Source: Meira nashicola
Lineage: Eukaryota > Basidiomycota > Exobasidiomycetes > Exobasidiales > Brachybasidiaceae
NCBI GenBank assembly: GCA_001600355.1
Contig: BCJU01000001.1
Span: forward strand, 4,960,013 to 5,024,012
Length of the DNA stretch: 64,000 nt
Direction of reading: 5' to 3'
Below the pieces are notes generated by a model, which was not told the origin of the DNA, made no database searches, and saw nothing but the letters and a program-made list of their open reading frames with translations. A program made the position numbers and the translations under genes. Shown here one piece after another: positions 40,201-49,876 of this stretch. The stretch's first letter is position 1. Every line of letters starts with the position of its first letter.

Positions 40201-41117
40201 AGCTCGAAAAGCTAGATAAGATCGGTTCTGGTGGATTCAAAGACGTTTATGTTGGCAAGTACCATCTCACAAAGAAGACCACCAGAAAAGTTGCCATTGC
40301 CGACATTCGTGATCAGTTGAGCGAAATGGATATCAAAGAATTGACATTGTTGCGTGATTTGAAACACGAAAATATTGTCCGATTCATTGGTGTTTGCATT
40401 CCGCCAGTTGAGATGCGATTGACGCCTTGCATGATCGTCTCGGAGCTCTGTGCAAATGGTGATCTTTACGATTATATCCGCAACACCGAGCCTCCTCCAG
40501 ATGAAGAAATCTTCCGCATCCTTTTGGAAACTGCTCGCGGATTGGAGTATTTGCATTTAAGTTCGCCTGCAATCATTCATAGAGATGTGAAATCGACAAA
40601 TGTTCTCATTACACGCAACAAGACGGCAAAGATTAACGATTTCGGTCTTGCTCGCGTTCGGAATAGCAAAAGATCTATGATCAAATCTTTGGTTGGAACT
40701 GTGAATTGGCAAGCGGTTGAACTATGGTGCCCCAAACCGAATTATAACGAAAAAGTAGACGTTTGGTCTGCCGCAATGACATTCTGGGAAGCTCTGCAAT
40801 GGCATCAACCGGAGAAAAAGTATCCTTTCCAAGATATGAATGAACATCAAATTTATCAAGATGTTGGTCAAAAGAAACTTCGTCCTTCAACAGTTTCAAT
40901 CAGAAGAAGATATGGAAGTGAAATTGTTGAATTATTAGATCGAATGTGGGATCAAAATTCCAAATTACGACCTACAATGACTGAAGTTTGCGAAGAAATG
41001 GAGAAATTAGTAAAGATGAAAAAAGAAGTTGCAGCAATTACCGCATCTTCTGCGGATTCGGATAGCAAGGATAAGAAACATAAAACAAATAATACAACCC
41101 GCAATGCATCCCGTTGA
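37236..41117 (+). CDS. Large TKL-like protein kinase with SAP-like motifs and no canonical beta-3 lysine
   Basis: 1293 residues, intronless. The N-terminal ~980 residues are mostly disordered, with Ser, Arg and acidic runs. Two short helical segments, LTKDKLFELHVCLGTF (~376) and LNRLKRDRLIELCEQEG with TRAILIDALLDHHG (~856-892), resemble SAP modules, which bind AT-rich DNA in other proteins. The C-terminal kinase domain (~986-1258) has the glycine loop IGSGGFKDVYVGKY, the catalytic loop IHRDVKSTN (D1117), NDFGLA (D1135) and an APE-like AVELW. At the VAIK position it reads VAIA, with alanine 1022 replacing the ATP-binding lysine. Activity may depend on another lysine, as in WNK kinases, or be absent. 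Confidence 0.85.
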   Translation: MAKPQVLSPIQSNIAKSRFGTSKTTQIDTNMKTKNEQQSSSSSSSYSSSANALRKTRIDDRKSCHNDQFSHRERNLSIASLSSSDPEEEDQEEEEEVDIDKDDNVVGRIQRVQSNKKDLKKLNRRASKDPQRELTNNNNDTSSSNPIPPAGKRTRHAFVEIFSPVRAMRVARAGMKRKHGSGQIQNQIRGGVSNQQSNSNHLFSTKAHYQKHTQIESLSNHRGRSTQAESGEGLKSTALRGEIGKGYPFVDEFDNIDPLEHRNIPLRPRHQVREASSSSLRRNMRAMRLSDQDEMDQDRPVNNSRRSSTRSVTRLASNSMQSRKPSVSSSKGSRSRRLSMAENPSEGSHEDAENTQDEGERVRLLQQAPSWQLRRLTKDKLFELHVCLGTFNSDDPIEMDSFNKQELVDGIIQSRSQDEPPTSIGSNLDTNKSSTLSSSSSHAERKSSRTHTSSIPSMKRSGTNTSIVSRSSDYTDDEEEEEQSASDANDAAGEETEVEPVKVDRRKKYTSPHIFASLAGTNRQGTLRGPVNNAVAFPMHKDYSNEGSSTRSSSIISPARRRLRHKGSLVFAASSPIRTRARTRHQSGSSAITIQPLRNNSTPFNQRTLRANTQGELMLDTTLTTPKMKRINRRESGNIARFQLSARETDDGDESNSPSELENDRQENDEEEMDDWEDTSPTVSRKRSLRTPRKAKVRAQEQLHQTLEEDSEAMVENVLNGVDEGDESEGMSLDETISDIKDRQSHLFRSRLSPPLSEMSLDETDRVNAIEELESDESELSSEDEGHDRPSDIDASPSKMRKLRNGKVRLPTVFNENSVPTFVIRNDSSQKVSSNDKAKAIEIDESEGQDFSHSALNRLKRDRLIELCEQEGVLHAKDATRAILIDALLDHHGHHRDDIASSHTEKPGSSSSTRTARPGSSDTNAKKTKGRRETITESDKPLLLRTQSLRKESHSKPGTPVPSAQNEEDLNGLDLESLQLVDKEIAFNKLEKLDKIGSGGFKDVYVGKYHLTKKTTRKVAIADIRDQLSEMDIKELTLLRDLKHENIVRFIGVCIPPVEMRLTPCMIVSELCANGDLYDYIRNTEPPPDEEIFRILLETARGLEYLHLSSPAIIHRDVKSTNVLITRNKTAKINDFGLARVRNSKRSMIKSLVGTVNWQAVELWCPKPNYNEKVDVWSAAMTFWEALQWHQPEKKYPFQDMNEHQIYQDVGQKKLRPSTVSIRRRYGSEIVELLDRMWDQNSKLRPTMTEVCEEMEKLVKMKKEVAAITASSADSDSKDKKHKTNNTTRNASR

Positions 41118-41355
41118 TTTACAAAAATCATCACCATTTTTAATCTGTATCATATCACTATAACATGTGTAGTTATTTTCTTCTTCTTTTCTTGTTTTAA
41201 TAATTCATTGATGCTTAGTCTGGGTGCTAATAGTCTTTTGCAAAGCCTAATATTAATCACTCAAAATAGCATGTGAAGAAGTACATTATCCGATTCTTTT
41301 GGCATTTTAGTAGAGATAAATATGAAATAAAGAGCATGTATTCTAATGTGTATAT

Positions 41356-44300
41356 CTATCGAGCAAGGACGATGCCATCTTCGACACTTCCGTCCGGCAC
41401 TTCTGTATCGGCACCAGCTTGTTCTGCTGCTGTAGAACTTGGTTCGGAGATAGGTTTCGGTGCAGATACCAAAGGTTTATATTGACCAATCGTAATGAGC
41501 AAAAGACCAGCAGATTTAATGGAATGAACCAATTGTGGTACATTATTAAGCAAAATTGCATCAACCATGATACCTAATAAATTGTTGCTCTTTGCAAATC
41601 GCACAGCTTCACTTACGCTCGATCGTCTTGCATCAGGCTCTGCACGATCGCAAGGAGCAAAGCGTACCGCGCCATCTGCTCCACCACCACTTAAATTTCC
41701 TGAGTCATGAGCCAAACCACAATAGCTTGCAAAGAAAACTGCATAATTGGGTTGCTTCCAATTCAAAGCTGTGCATACTGTTGGACTTCTGCTGGAGAAT
41801 AAAATTTTTCTTGACGTTGAACTGGAAGAGGATGAAGTACCAGATCGATAAACGGTATGCAAGATTGCATCAACAAACGCATTCACTTCAATCTTTGGCA
41901 ACGATGGATTTCCACGTACATCTGCTGTTGAAGGATATAAGACATCCATATCAATGCCAACAGACGTTGGAAGCAATTTCAAAAGATCTTCGAGTGTGAT
42001 CATCGATCTACGAATCAAGGAAGTCCAGCCTGAAACAGGCAATTGCATCTTGCGAGCTTCTTCTTGAGTCAAAGTGATCTCACGTTGTGTTGATTTGGCT
42101 AAAGAACGGAATTGATCGCTTGTGACGCTTCCCACATATACTTCTAATCCAGGCACAGGAAGCGTGAATTCGGGATAGACAACAGCAACGCCATCTTTGG
42201 TCACTTGAACGGCCAAGCGTAAGTGTTCGCCTGATAAAGATGAGGCGGTAACAAACAGACCTGCATTCAAAGCAGCAGCAGCTGAAGTGGTTGAAACTGA
42301 TGTTGGGGGAGCAGAGGATGGTATGGATGCATTGTTGTTTGTTATCGATGAGTTTGCGGAATCATGATTCGATACTTCTGCTCCGATGGCTTGTGTTCCG
42401 GCTCCTCCTGTTGGTGTCATTCTTTGCTGTTGTGCAATTTGTCCTGTCGCTGCTGTACCGGGTAGTGTGCTCTTCCAATATGTCTCGACACGACCGCCAA
42501 TCTCCAGCTGAACACCATCGAATGGTCTGACACAGTCCAATTCGAATGCAATCTCACCAACGATCTTCAAGTATACATCTTGCAATGGAAGCACGAATTT
42601 CTTACGATCGGTTATACTGTCAAATAGAGATGGTAATGCAACAGCTTTACCGATCACCTTTGATCCGAACGTTGGCATCAATTCCCATTCTATGCTAAAC
42701 TTTTCTAAAGCTTCCACTTGGAACGAGAACACTTCCCGGTCATCTGCAAGAGGCAAGACAATCGTATGTGGTATCGTTGTAGAAGAGTCGTCAGGTCTTG
42801 AAGTCATGACCAGTTTTAATGAAGATGTCGAGAATTGTTCGGGGCGATTGGGGTCTTGCAACTTGTATAATCGGACCGATGAATTTGTCAAAGAGACTGT
42901 AATCAGAGCTCGTTTGTCAAGGTAATTGTGTCCATATGTTCGGAACGGAATGATTGGAGGAGGTAATGATAATGAAGGGATTCCATCAATCTCACCATCC
43001 AAGTCTAGCGAAGGTAATTCATCTTCCGTTTTGCTCTTTTTTCTAGGTAAAGATGATGAAGCATTGTCCAACTGTCTTCGTTCAGCTGTACTGGATGGTA
43101 CCTCAGTCTCTGCAGCAGCTGCTGCTCTGGACGCTTTAGCAATTTTGGCAGCCTCCAAGATGTATAGTAAACATTCAATATGACCCTTCCATGCCGCATA
43201 AAAAGCGGGATTTCTTGCTTTCTCATCCAATACATCAACATGTGCTCCCGCAATTACGAGAATACGCAAGCAATCTGTATGGCCATTCTCAGCGGCGAAG
43301 AACAAAGGCGTCCAGAGCGTTCCTTTTTCACGTACATTAGGATCTGCACCAGCTTGAACGAGCAAGCTCAAACAGTCAGCATGTCCTTCTCTTGCTGCTA
43401 ATGCTTGTGGTGTTAGACCTTCCGTGTTGGCAATAATCTTTGATCCTCTTGCGAGCAACAGCTTAGTAATATCAGCATGACCACCTGAGGCGGCCAAACA
43501 AAGAGGAATAAGATCCGTGTGTGAGTCAGGTTCAACACTTACGCCGCTTGCTAAGAGAATTTGGACGACATTTGCGTGTCCATTCATGACAGATAGCACA
43601 AGCGGGGAGAAGCCGTCCAAATCGGTCATCGTTGGATCAACATTAGGTAAAGAGAGTAAAAAGGTGCAGATATCGGCATGGCCAGACATGGCAGCATAAG
43701 AGAGTGCAGTTCTGCCGTAGATATCCCTACTATCCACAAGCACACCATTTTGTATGCAAGCCTTGACCAGAACCAAATTACCTGCTAGGGCTGCTTCGTG
43801 TAAGCAACTACGTGAATTGATATCATCGACGAAGCTATAATCAGGAAGCCCAATTGTCATAATTCTTTGTATGGCTTCAGGATCGGCATCCAATAATGCC
43901 CGCCAGACAATACGAGCAACACTGATTCCGTCTTCTGTCTGAGCTGCAATGTGTGCCATTTCTTTAGCTTCGTTGGCTTTGCCTGCCTTGATAGCTGAAG
44001 AGAGATTGTCTTCTAGATCGGATAAAATATCAACATCTTCACTCCTTGCAGCAGCAAAATCAAGACGCTTTTCTGATATGAAAGCAGTCTTCTCTCCTGC
44101 AACTGCAGCTTCAATGCTACCATTTCGCGCTGTTTTTGTTTCTGACATATTTTCCAATTCTAAGAGATTTGCAGCTGCCACATCGCTCAGCTCAGCAATA
44201 AATTCCCGATTGAAGCATGGTTGTACTTCTACTTGTCGTGCCAAGTAAAGTTCTTTCGTCTGCGATTTTGAGCGCTTGTCCCACTTTTTTAGAATTTTGC

Positions 44301-44838
44301 GGAAGCCGGTAGCATTGACTTCGATAAATTGTTGCAATTTGCTCAAGTCTTTCTCAAAGTACCTGAAACCTTCATAAAGTGCATAAAATGAAGGAGAACC
44401 TTTACTAAAGCTTGCTGCTCCTCTCTTTGTGAGAATGACTTGCTTTTTATCGACAAGAGTGCCCAATCTACTCTTTAATTCTGCTTCTTTCTGTAGATAA
44501 AATGCATTAATCTTTTCCAATTCACGTTCCAATTTAAAGAAAAAGGCTGCTTTATGTGCTCTAAGTTCATCCGAACCTTCCGTCCTCGGAAGGATTTGTG
44601 CTTCAGCGCCTGAATCAGAAAAAGATGCTGAATGTTGACCACCAGCAGCAGCGGCAGCAGCACTTACGCCATCACCATTGGGTATCTGTTCTGGCCGTAT
44701 TCCTGAAGCGAACAAAGCTGCATCCGTCAATCGACCTTTTTCGAGAGAATTGATAATCTTTTTCAAACTTTTATAATCCAAATAGTACGATCCCCATCCT
44801 GATATTTGTTGACTCAAGATTTGTTTACCAAACTTCAT
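41356..44838 (-). CDS. PHO81: PHO81/NUC-2-type phosphate-signalling protein (SPX-ankyrin-degenerate GDPD)
   Basis: 1160 residues from a clear ATG. An SPX domain opens the protein (MKFGKQILSQQISGWGSYYL, with basic KKW/KRSKS residues expected to bind inositol pyrophosphates). About seven ankyrin repeats follow (~330-565; for example GRTALSYAAMSGHADICTFL). A C2-like region and a C-terminal glycerophosphodiesterase-like fold (~866-1130) follow. The latter lacks the catalytic GHRG and the metal-binding Glu/Asp positions: HLRLAVQVTKDGVAVVYPE stands where active enzymes have acidic residues and HD. This is the PHO81 rather than GDE1 pattern. PHO81 inhibits the PHO80-PHO85 cyclin kinase in low phosphate. 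A CACGTG box (Pho4-type) lies 408 bp upstream at 45246. Confidence 0.9.
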   Translation of the reverse strand: MKFGKQILSQQISGWGSYYLDYKSLKKIINSLEKGRLTDAALFASGIRPEQIPNGDGVSAAAAAAGGQHSASFSDSGAEAQILPRTEGSDELRAHKAAFFFKLERELEKINAFYLQKEAELKSRLGTLVDKKQVILTKRGAASFSKGSPSFYALYEGFRYFEKDLSKLQQFIEVNATGFRKILKKWDKRSKSQTKELYLARQVEVQPCFNREFIAELSDVAAANLLELENMSETKTARNGSIEAAVAGEKTAFISEKRLDFAAARSEDVDILSDLEDNLSSAIKAGKANEAKEMAHIAAQTEDGISVARIVWRALLDADPEAIQRIMTIGLPDYSFVDDINSRSCLHEAALAGNLVLVKACIQNGVLVDSRDIYGRTALSYAAMSGHADICTFLLSLPNVDPTMTDLDGFSPLVLSVMNGHANVVQILLASGVSVEPDSHTDLIPLCLAASGGHADITKLLLARGSKIIANTEGLTPQALAAREGHADCLSLLVQAGADPNVREKGTLWTPLFFAAENGHTDCLRILVIAGAHVDVLDEKARNPAFYAAWKGHIECLLYILEAAKIAKASRAAAAAETEVPSSTAERRQLDNASSSLPRKKSKTEDELPSLDLDGEIDGIPSLSLPPPIIPFRTYGHNYLDKRALITVSLTNSSVRLYKLQDPNRPEQFSTSSLKLVMTSRPDDSSTTIPHTIVLPLADDREVFSFQVEALEKFSIEWELMPTFGSKVIGKAVALPSLFDSITDRKKFVLPLQDVYLKIVGEIAFELDCVRPFDGVQLEIGGRVETYWKSTLPGTAATGQIAQQQRMTPTGGAGTQAIGAEVSNHDSANSSITNNNASIPSSAPPTSVSTTSAAAALNAGLFVTASSLSGEHLRLAVQVTKDGVAVVYPEFTLPVPGLEVYVGSVTSDQFRSLAKSTQREITLTQEEARKMQLPVSGWTSLIRRSMITLEDLLKLLPTSVGIDMDVLYPSTADVRGNPSLPKIEVNAFVDAILHTVYRSGTSSSSSSTSRKILFSSRSPTVCTALNWKQPNYAVFFASYCGLAHDSGNLSGGGADGAVRFAPCDRAEPDARRSSVSEAVRFAKSNNLLGIMVDAILLNNVPQLVHSIKSAGLLLITIGQYKPLVSAPKPISEPSSTAAEQAGADTEVPDGSVEDGIVLAR

Positions 44839-46331
44839 CTTTTTAGAGAATGTTGATGTGTTTGTTCGATCTCGATCGTATAAGCTTGAATGCTATCTTT
44901 TAGCGTATGCGCCTTTTTGCTGCACCTAATCGATGCTCTGCACCAAGGCTACGCCGGATAAGCTTAAAATCGATTCGGGAACGGCAAAAGTGATGGAAAT
45001 CGGTAGAGTATACAGTGCGTTGAGATGATGATAAAAAGTCAAGAAGAAGTTTCATTGATGGTGATAAAAATGTCCTCAAAATGAAGTGAAATATTCCGAA
45101 TTCTCCCACTGGAAATTCAAGAAAGTTAACCACCATGGGACGTGCAGCATGCATGCACACTTTTATTTAGTGCATCCCTTTTTATGCGCTGCACAGCGTC
45201 ATAGGCATGAATAGCGAACGTGCCACAGTAGAATAAAAATTAGATCACGTGCGAAAAAATGCATCTTCTAGAGGAAAACGCAATCTTGATCACTGTCAGA
45301 CTTTTTGATGATGTTGATGAATAGGTTTACTAAAGAAAGTGGAATGCTCACCAATTGTTTTCAGAATGGGAGACTTTTGTAAGTAAGGAAAGAAGCACAT
45401 ACTAAGAATTAGAAAGAGTCCTTACTATAACTTTTGAACATTTGTATCACAATAAATCAAAAATGAATCTCAGAGCTGTATTGACATCGAAAGAAGCTTT
45501 CTTGATCTATACTTATGTTGAAACATTTGCTACTCGATCATCAAAAGGTCACGGCTACATCTCCATATCCTCTACTTCCTTGTCGAGCGCGTGTGATCCT
45601 ACCCTGTACGCGTTAAGGCTCTGCTTAAAAATCCAAGCAGCCACAAATTTTAACCTAGGCTAAGTCCGAGATGAATTAACACTTCGGCATCAGGCAAGCA
45701 AGAGCAACAGTTGAAGGGCAAAATGACAGGCAAAATGAGTACGGTAAAATCTAGATATGCGTGGAAAACAATCAGACAGAGAGAAAACTGATCGATTGAT
45801 TATGATCGTAAGAGAAAGAAATACATAGGCATAATTATCATATAAGAGTCATATTAGAAAGACGGAAGAGGCTGAAGATTTGATCTGAGTAAGAAATTGA
45901 CAACGGCTGCCAGCATAAGTATGAATGATTAAGAATAGATGACGTGCTGAGCATAGACACGTGACTAGAAAGTTGCTTAGTCACAAAAAAAGGGCACGCG
46001 CCACGCAATCCTATTTGGATTTCATTCAATCCACCATCTACAACCTCGTCATCCGTCCGAAAAAGTTAACAGATTCGAGAGATCAAATTTATTCTCGCTC
46101 ATTCGATTCTTTTTCGTGTTTTTGTTCAATTCGCGGAAGGTTAAAAGTTTGACCAAAGTCGATCAGCCCGTTCAACAAGTTTGACATCCAGCGAAAAACG
46201 TTGCAGCAACATTTCGCGCTTTGATCTGAGCCTTGAAACGTATCAGGCTGGGAAGATCATTGCCGAACAAAATTTGAAACATCACCTAGTTCGATCGATC
46301 TGCTACCCGTTCTTGAACTATTTTTGACATC
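44839..46331. other. Divergent intergenic region PHO81/CRM1, 1.5 kb
   Basis: No supported gene. Two CACGTG boxes occur (45246-45251 and 45958-45963). A frame at 45463-45663 has an ATG but no recognisable content. The stretch 45960-46330 is probably the CRM1 promoter and leader. Confidence 0.5.
45246..45251. promoter_or_regulatory. CACGTG box upstream of PHO81
   Basis: A palindromic CACGTG, the core of Pho4 and other basic-helix-loop-helix factor sites, 408 bp before the PHO81 start. PHO81 is itself phosphate-regulated in yeast; use here is inferred. Confidence 0.45.
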
Positions 46332-49300
46332 ATGGATGGCATTCTGGATTTCAATCAAGACCTAGACATCGGTCTATTAGATCGTGTCGTGACTGCGATG
46401 TTCACAGGTGTCGGTCCTGATCAAAAAGCAGCTGCTCAAGTCTTACCACAATTTCAGGAGCATCCGGATGCATGGCAACGCGTTCCTGCAATCTTGCAAC
46501 AATCCAGCAATTCTCAGACGAAATTCTTGGCATTGAAGATTTTGGATAATCTGATCGCAACACGCTGGAAGGTTTTACCGCAAGATCAACAACAAGGTAT
46601 TCGAAATTTCATCGTTGAAACGATCATCAGTCAATCTAGCGATGAAACTTTGTTGCGCACAGAAAAGACATATTTGGCTAAATTGGATATGACTTTAATT
46701 CAAATCTTGAAGCAAGAATGGCCGCATAGATGGCCTTCATTCATTCCCGACATCGTTTCTTCATCCAGAACTTCATTATCGATCTGCGAGAATAACATGC
46801 ACATCCTTCGATTACTTTCAGAGGAAATTTTTGATTATTCTGCTGAACAAATGACCCAAGTTAAAACCAAAAACCTCAAAAATCAAATGTGTGGCGAATT
46901 CTCCGAAGTGTTCCAATTATGCAGTGAAGTTTTGGAAAAGGCAAACAAGCCAAGCTTAATCAAAGCCACTCTGGAGACGATGTTGAAGTTCCTCAATTGG
47001 ATCCCTTTGGGCTATATCTTTGAGACAAATGTCATTGATAACTTGATCGGGCGATTCCTCGAAGTATCAGAATTCCGAAATGTTACATTGAAGTGCTTGT
47101 CAGAAATCGCAGGCTTGCAAGTTGTGCCAGAGTACGATGCTAAATTCGTTGTTTTATTCAATATGGTCATGACAGCTGTCAATCGTATGGTCCCTCCAAG
47201 CACAAACATTGCACAAGCGTATGAAACATCGTCTGACTCCGACCAAGAATTGGTACTCAATTTGGCCCTTTTCCTTTGCAATTTCCTAAACACTCATCTG
47301 CGGCTCATCGAAACGCCAGAAAGCAAAGATCTGCTGCTTAATGCGCATTTATACTTGATCAAAGTCTCACAAGTTCCGGAGAGGGAAGTGTTTAAGATTT
47401 GTTTGGAATACTGGAGTAAGCTTGTGAGCGAGCTTTACGAGGAGATTCAATCACTACCAATATCCGAAATGAACCCTCTTCTCGGTCTCAATCTATCCAG
47501 CGGTGCACATGCAAATCACAATGGCGTGAATTTACGAAAGAACATCTACTCGGAAATTTTGAGTAATTTGCGTCTTGTGATGATCGAGAGGATGGTGAAG
47601 CCAGAAGAAGTTTTGATTGTGGAAAATGACGAAGGTGAAATCGTACGTGAATTTATGAAGGAGAGCGATACGATTGTATTATATAAATCGATGAGGGAGG
47701 TACTGGTCTACCTTACCCATTTGGATGTCATTGATACGGAAACTATCATGACAGAAAAGTTAGCCAAACAAGTGGATGGGTCTGAATGGAGTTGGGCGAA
47801 CCTGAATACGCTGTGTTGGGCAATTGGTAGTATATCAGGCGCGATGAATGAGGAACAAGAAAAGAGATTCTTGGTTACCGTCATCAAGGATCTTTTAGGT
47901 CTTTGTGAAATGAAGAGGGGTAAAGATAACAAAGCGGTGGTTGCATCGAATATCATGTACATCGTTGGACAATATCCCCGCTTCCTCAAAGCACATTGGA
48001 AGTTCCTCAAAACTGTGGTGAACAAAAATTTTGAATTTATGCACGAGACACATGAAGGTGTTCAAGATATGGCGTGTGATACGTTTATCAAAATTGCGCA
48101 AAAATGCAGAAGACATTTCGTTATGCAGCAATCTGGAGAGACTGAACCTTTCATTGATGAAATCTTGCGCACATTACCAAAGATTACGATCGATTTATCC
48201 CCACATCAAGTTCACACATTCTATGAAGCAGTTGGATACATGATTGCAGCTCAACCTAATCGTCCCATACAAGAACGCTTGATTGCCAAGTTGATGGAAT
48301 TGCCAAACAATGCATGGGATTCCTTGATGTCTCAAGCACACAGTGATGTTGATGTGCTCAGCAGTTCAGAAAATATCAAGATTTTGTCAAATGTGTTAAA
48401 GACAAATGTATCCGCATGTACGTCTATCGGTACCTTCTTCTTGCCACAAATCACACGCAACTATCTCGATATGCTCGCATTGTATCGCAGCGTTAGTGGA
48501 CTAATCAGTGCAAAGGTTGAATCTGATGGTTTAATTGCGACAAAGACACCCCTCGTTCGTGGTCTTCGTACGATCAAAAAGGATATCCTACGCTTAGTGG
48601 AGACATACGTGAAGCGAGCAGATGATTTGGAAGGCGTGAATAACAATTTGATTCCTTCTTTATTGGATGCAATCTTGGGAGATTATCATAACAATGTTGC
48701 TCCTGCCCGCGATGCTGAAGTGTTGATGGTGATGGCCACAATTACCACTCGTCTTGGATCTTTGCTAGCTGATAAAGTATCGCCTATTATGGATGCCGTA
48801 TTCCAACCTACACTTTCAATGATTTCGGCAGACTTTGCTGAATTCCCTGAACATCGAGTGGGCTTCTTCAAATTGTTACGTGCAATCATTGTTTATTGCT
48901 TCAATGCAATCCTCTCACTTCCGCCGGACAAGTTCAAATTGTGTATCGATGCTGGTGTTTGGGCAATCAAACATACTATGCGTGATATTGCTGATACAGG
49001 CTTGCAAATCATGTTGGAATTGATCACTAATATCTCCAACCAAGATGCTAGCGTTGCCAATGCATTTTATCAACAATACCTTCTCAGCATCATTCAAGAT
49101 ACATTTTACGTTTTATGCGAGCCAGATCACAAGGCAGGCTTCAAAACGCAATGTGCAGTATTGGCAAAGATTTACGAATTGATTGAAACTGGTCGAGTTC
49201 AAGTTCCTCTTGGTCCTGATGGAAATCCAGATAATCGTGCATTTATTCGTCAATATACCGCCAACTTGTTGCGAAACGCATTCCCACAAATGCAGGCTTC

Positions 49301-49556
49301 TTACGTTGATGACTTTGTGAATGGATTATGTCAACTCTCTTCCGATCTTTCAAAGTACAAATTGCATTTACGTGATTTCTTGATCGCAAGTCGTGAAGCA
49401 GGTGGAACTGCAACTGAAGATAACAATGCAGATTTATTCTTGGAAGATAAAGAAAGCGAAAGGGCTGCACAAGTGGCAAAGGAGAAAGAACAAGCCGCAA
49501 AGATTCCTGGTATGCTCAAACCTGCGGAAATGAAAGATGAAGATGAAGAACTCTGA
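46332..49556 (+). CDS. CRM1: Exportin-1 (CRM1), nuclear export receptor for leucine-rich signals
   Basis: 1074 residues, intronless, near the family length (1084 in yeast). CRM1 carries NES cargo out of the nucleus with Ran-GTP. The start MDGILDFNQDLDIGLLDRVV is the conserved first HEAT helix. The importin-beta N-terminal domain follows (ILQQSSNSQTKFLALKILDN), then Xpo1-like HEAT repeats, and the CRM1 C-terminal domain to an acidic end (KDEDEEL). The NES-groove segment LLGLCEMKRGKDNKAVVASN is nearly identical to human and contains the cysteine (C525) attacked by leptomycin B, so the protein should be drug-sensitive. The IMYIVGQYPRFLKAHWKFLK block is also conserved. Confidence 0.97.
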   Translation: MDGILDFNQDLDIGLLDRVVTAMFTGVGPDQKAAAQVLPQFQEHPDAWQRVPAILQQSSNSQTKFLALKILDNLIATRWKVLPQDQQQGIRNFIVETIISQSSDETLLRTEKTYLAKLDMTLIQILKQEWPHRWPSFIPDIVSSSRTSLSICENNMHILRLLSEEIFDYSAEQMTQVKTKNLKNQMCGEFSEVFQLCSEVLEKANKPSLIKATLETMLKFLNWIPLGYIFETNVIDNLIGRFLEVSEFRNVTLKCLSEIAGLQVVPEYDAKFVVLFNMVMTAVNRMVPPSTNIAQAYETSSDSDQELVLNLALFLCNFLNTHLRLIETPESKDLLLNAHLYLIKVSQVPEREVFKICLEYWSKLVSELYEEIQSLPISEMNPLLGLNLSSGAHANHNGVNLRKNIYSEILSNLRLVMIERMVKPEEVLIVENDEGEIVREFMKESDTIVLYKSMREVLVYLTHLDVIDTETIMTEKLAKQVDGSEWSWANLNTLCWAIGSISGAMNEEQEKRFLVTVIKDLLGLCEMKRGKDNKAVVASNIMYIVGQYPRFLKAHWKFLKTVVNKNFEFMHETHEGVQDMACDTFIKIAQKCRRHFVMQQSGETEPFIDEILRTLPKITIDLSPHQVHTFYEAVGYMIAAQPNRPIQERLIAKLMELPNNAWDSLMSQAHSDVDVLSSSENIKILSNVLKTNVSACTSIGTFFLPQITRNYLDMLALYRSVSGLISAKVESDGLIATKTPLVRGLRTIKKDILRLVETYVKRADDLEGVNNNLIPSLLDAILGDYHNNVAPARDAEVLMVMATITTRLGSLLADKVSPIMDAVFQPTLSMISADFAEFPEHRVGFFKLLRAIIVYCFNAILSLPPDKFKLCIDAGVWAIKHTMRDIADTGLQIMLELITNISNQDASVANAFYQQYLLSIIQDTFYVLCEPDHKAGFKTQCAVLAKIYELIETGRVQVPLGPDGNPDNRAFIRQYTANLLRNAFPQMQASYVDDFVNGLCQLSSDLSKYKLHLRDFLIASREAGGTATEDNNADLFLEDKESERAAQVAKEKEQAAKIPGMLKPAEMKDEDEEL

Positions 49557-49876
49557 CTCGGTATTTGGTCTGATCTGCTCAATTGATCAGAGCTCGGCCA
49601 AATGCGATAAAGACTGCTTTTATATTTTTACTGTAAATTTTTTGTCGTCTAGTGAAGAAAAATGTCTCGAATCCTCTTTTCCTCCCTCAACCCACCAAAT
49701 TTATTCCCCCTTCAAAGTTTTCTATTACGTATATTCATGGATGTATGTGACAGAACTTTGAAGATATCGCCCTACCTTTTAATCCAATGTAACTTGAGAA
49801 AACAAAATATTTCGAGTATGATTGATAGTATTATACAAATGCTTTGTTATTATAGTACAGCGGGTATGTGTTATGA
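49557..49876. other. Convergent intergenic region CRM1/DIB1
   Basis: The 3' flanks of two convergent genes. AT-rich; no gene or clear terminator structure seen. Confidence 0.5.

Noticed and set aside
41356..44838. Calling this gene GDE1, an active glycerophosphocholine phosphodiesterase
   Set aside because: The GHRG and metal-binding acidic/His residues of the active enzyme are not present.
45463..45663. 67-codon frame between PHO81 and CRM1
   Set aside because: It has an ATG but no signal peptide, domain or promoter signal; its length is within chance.
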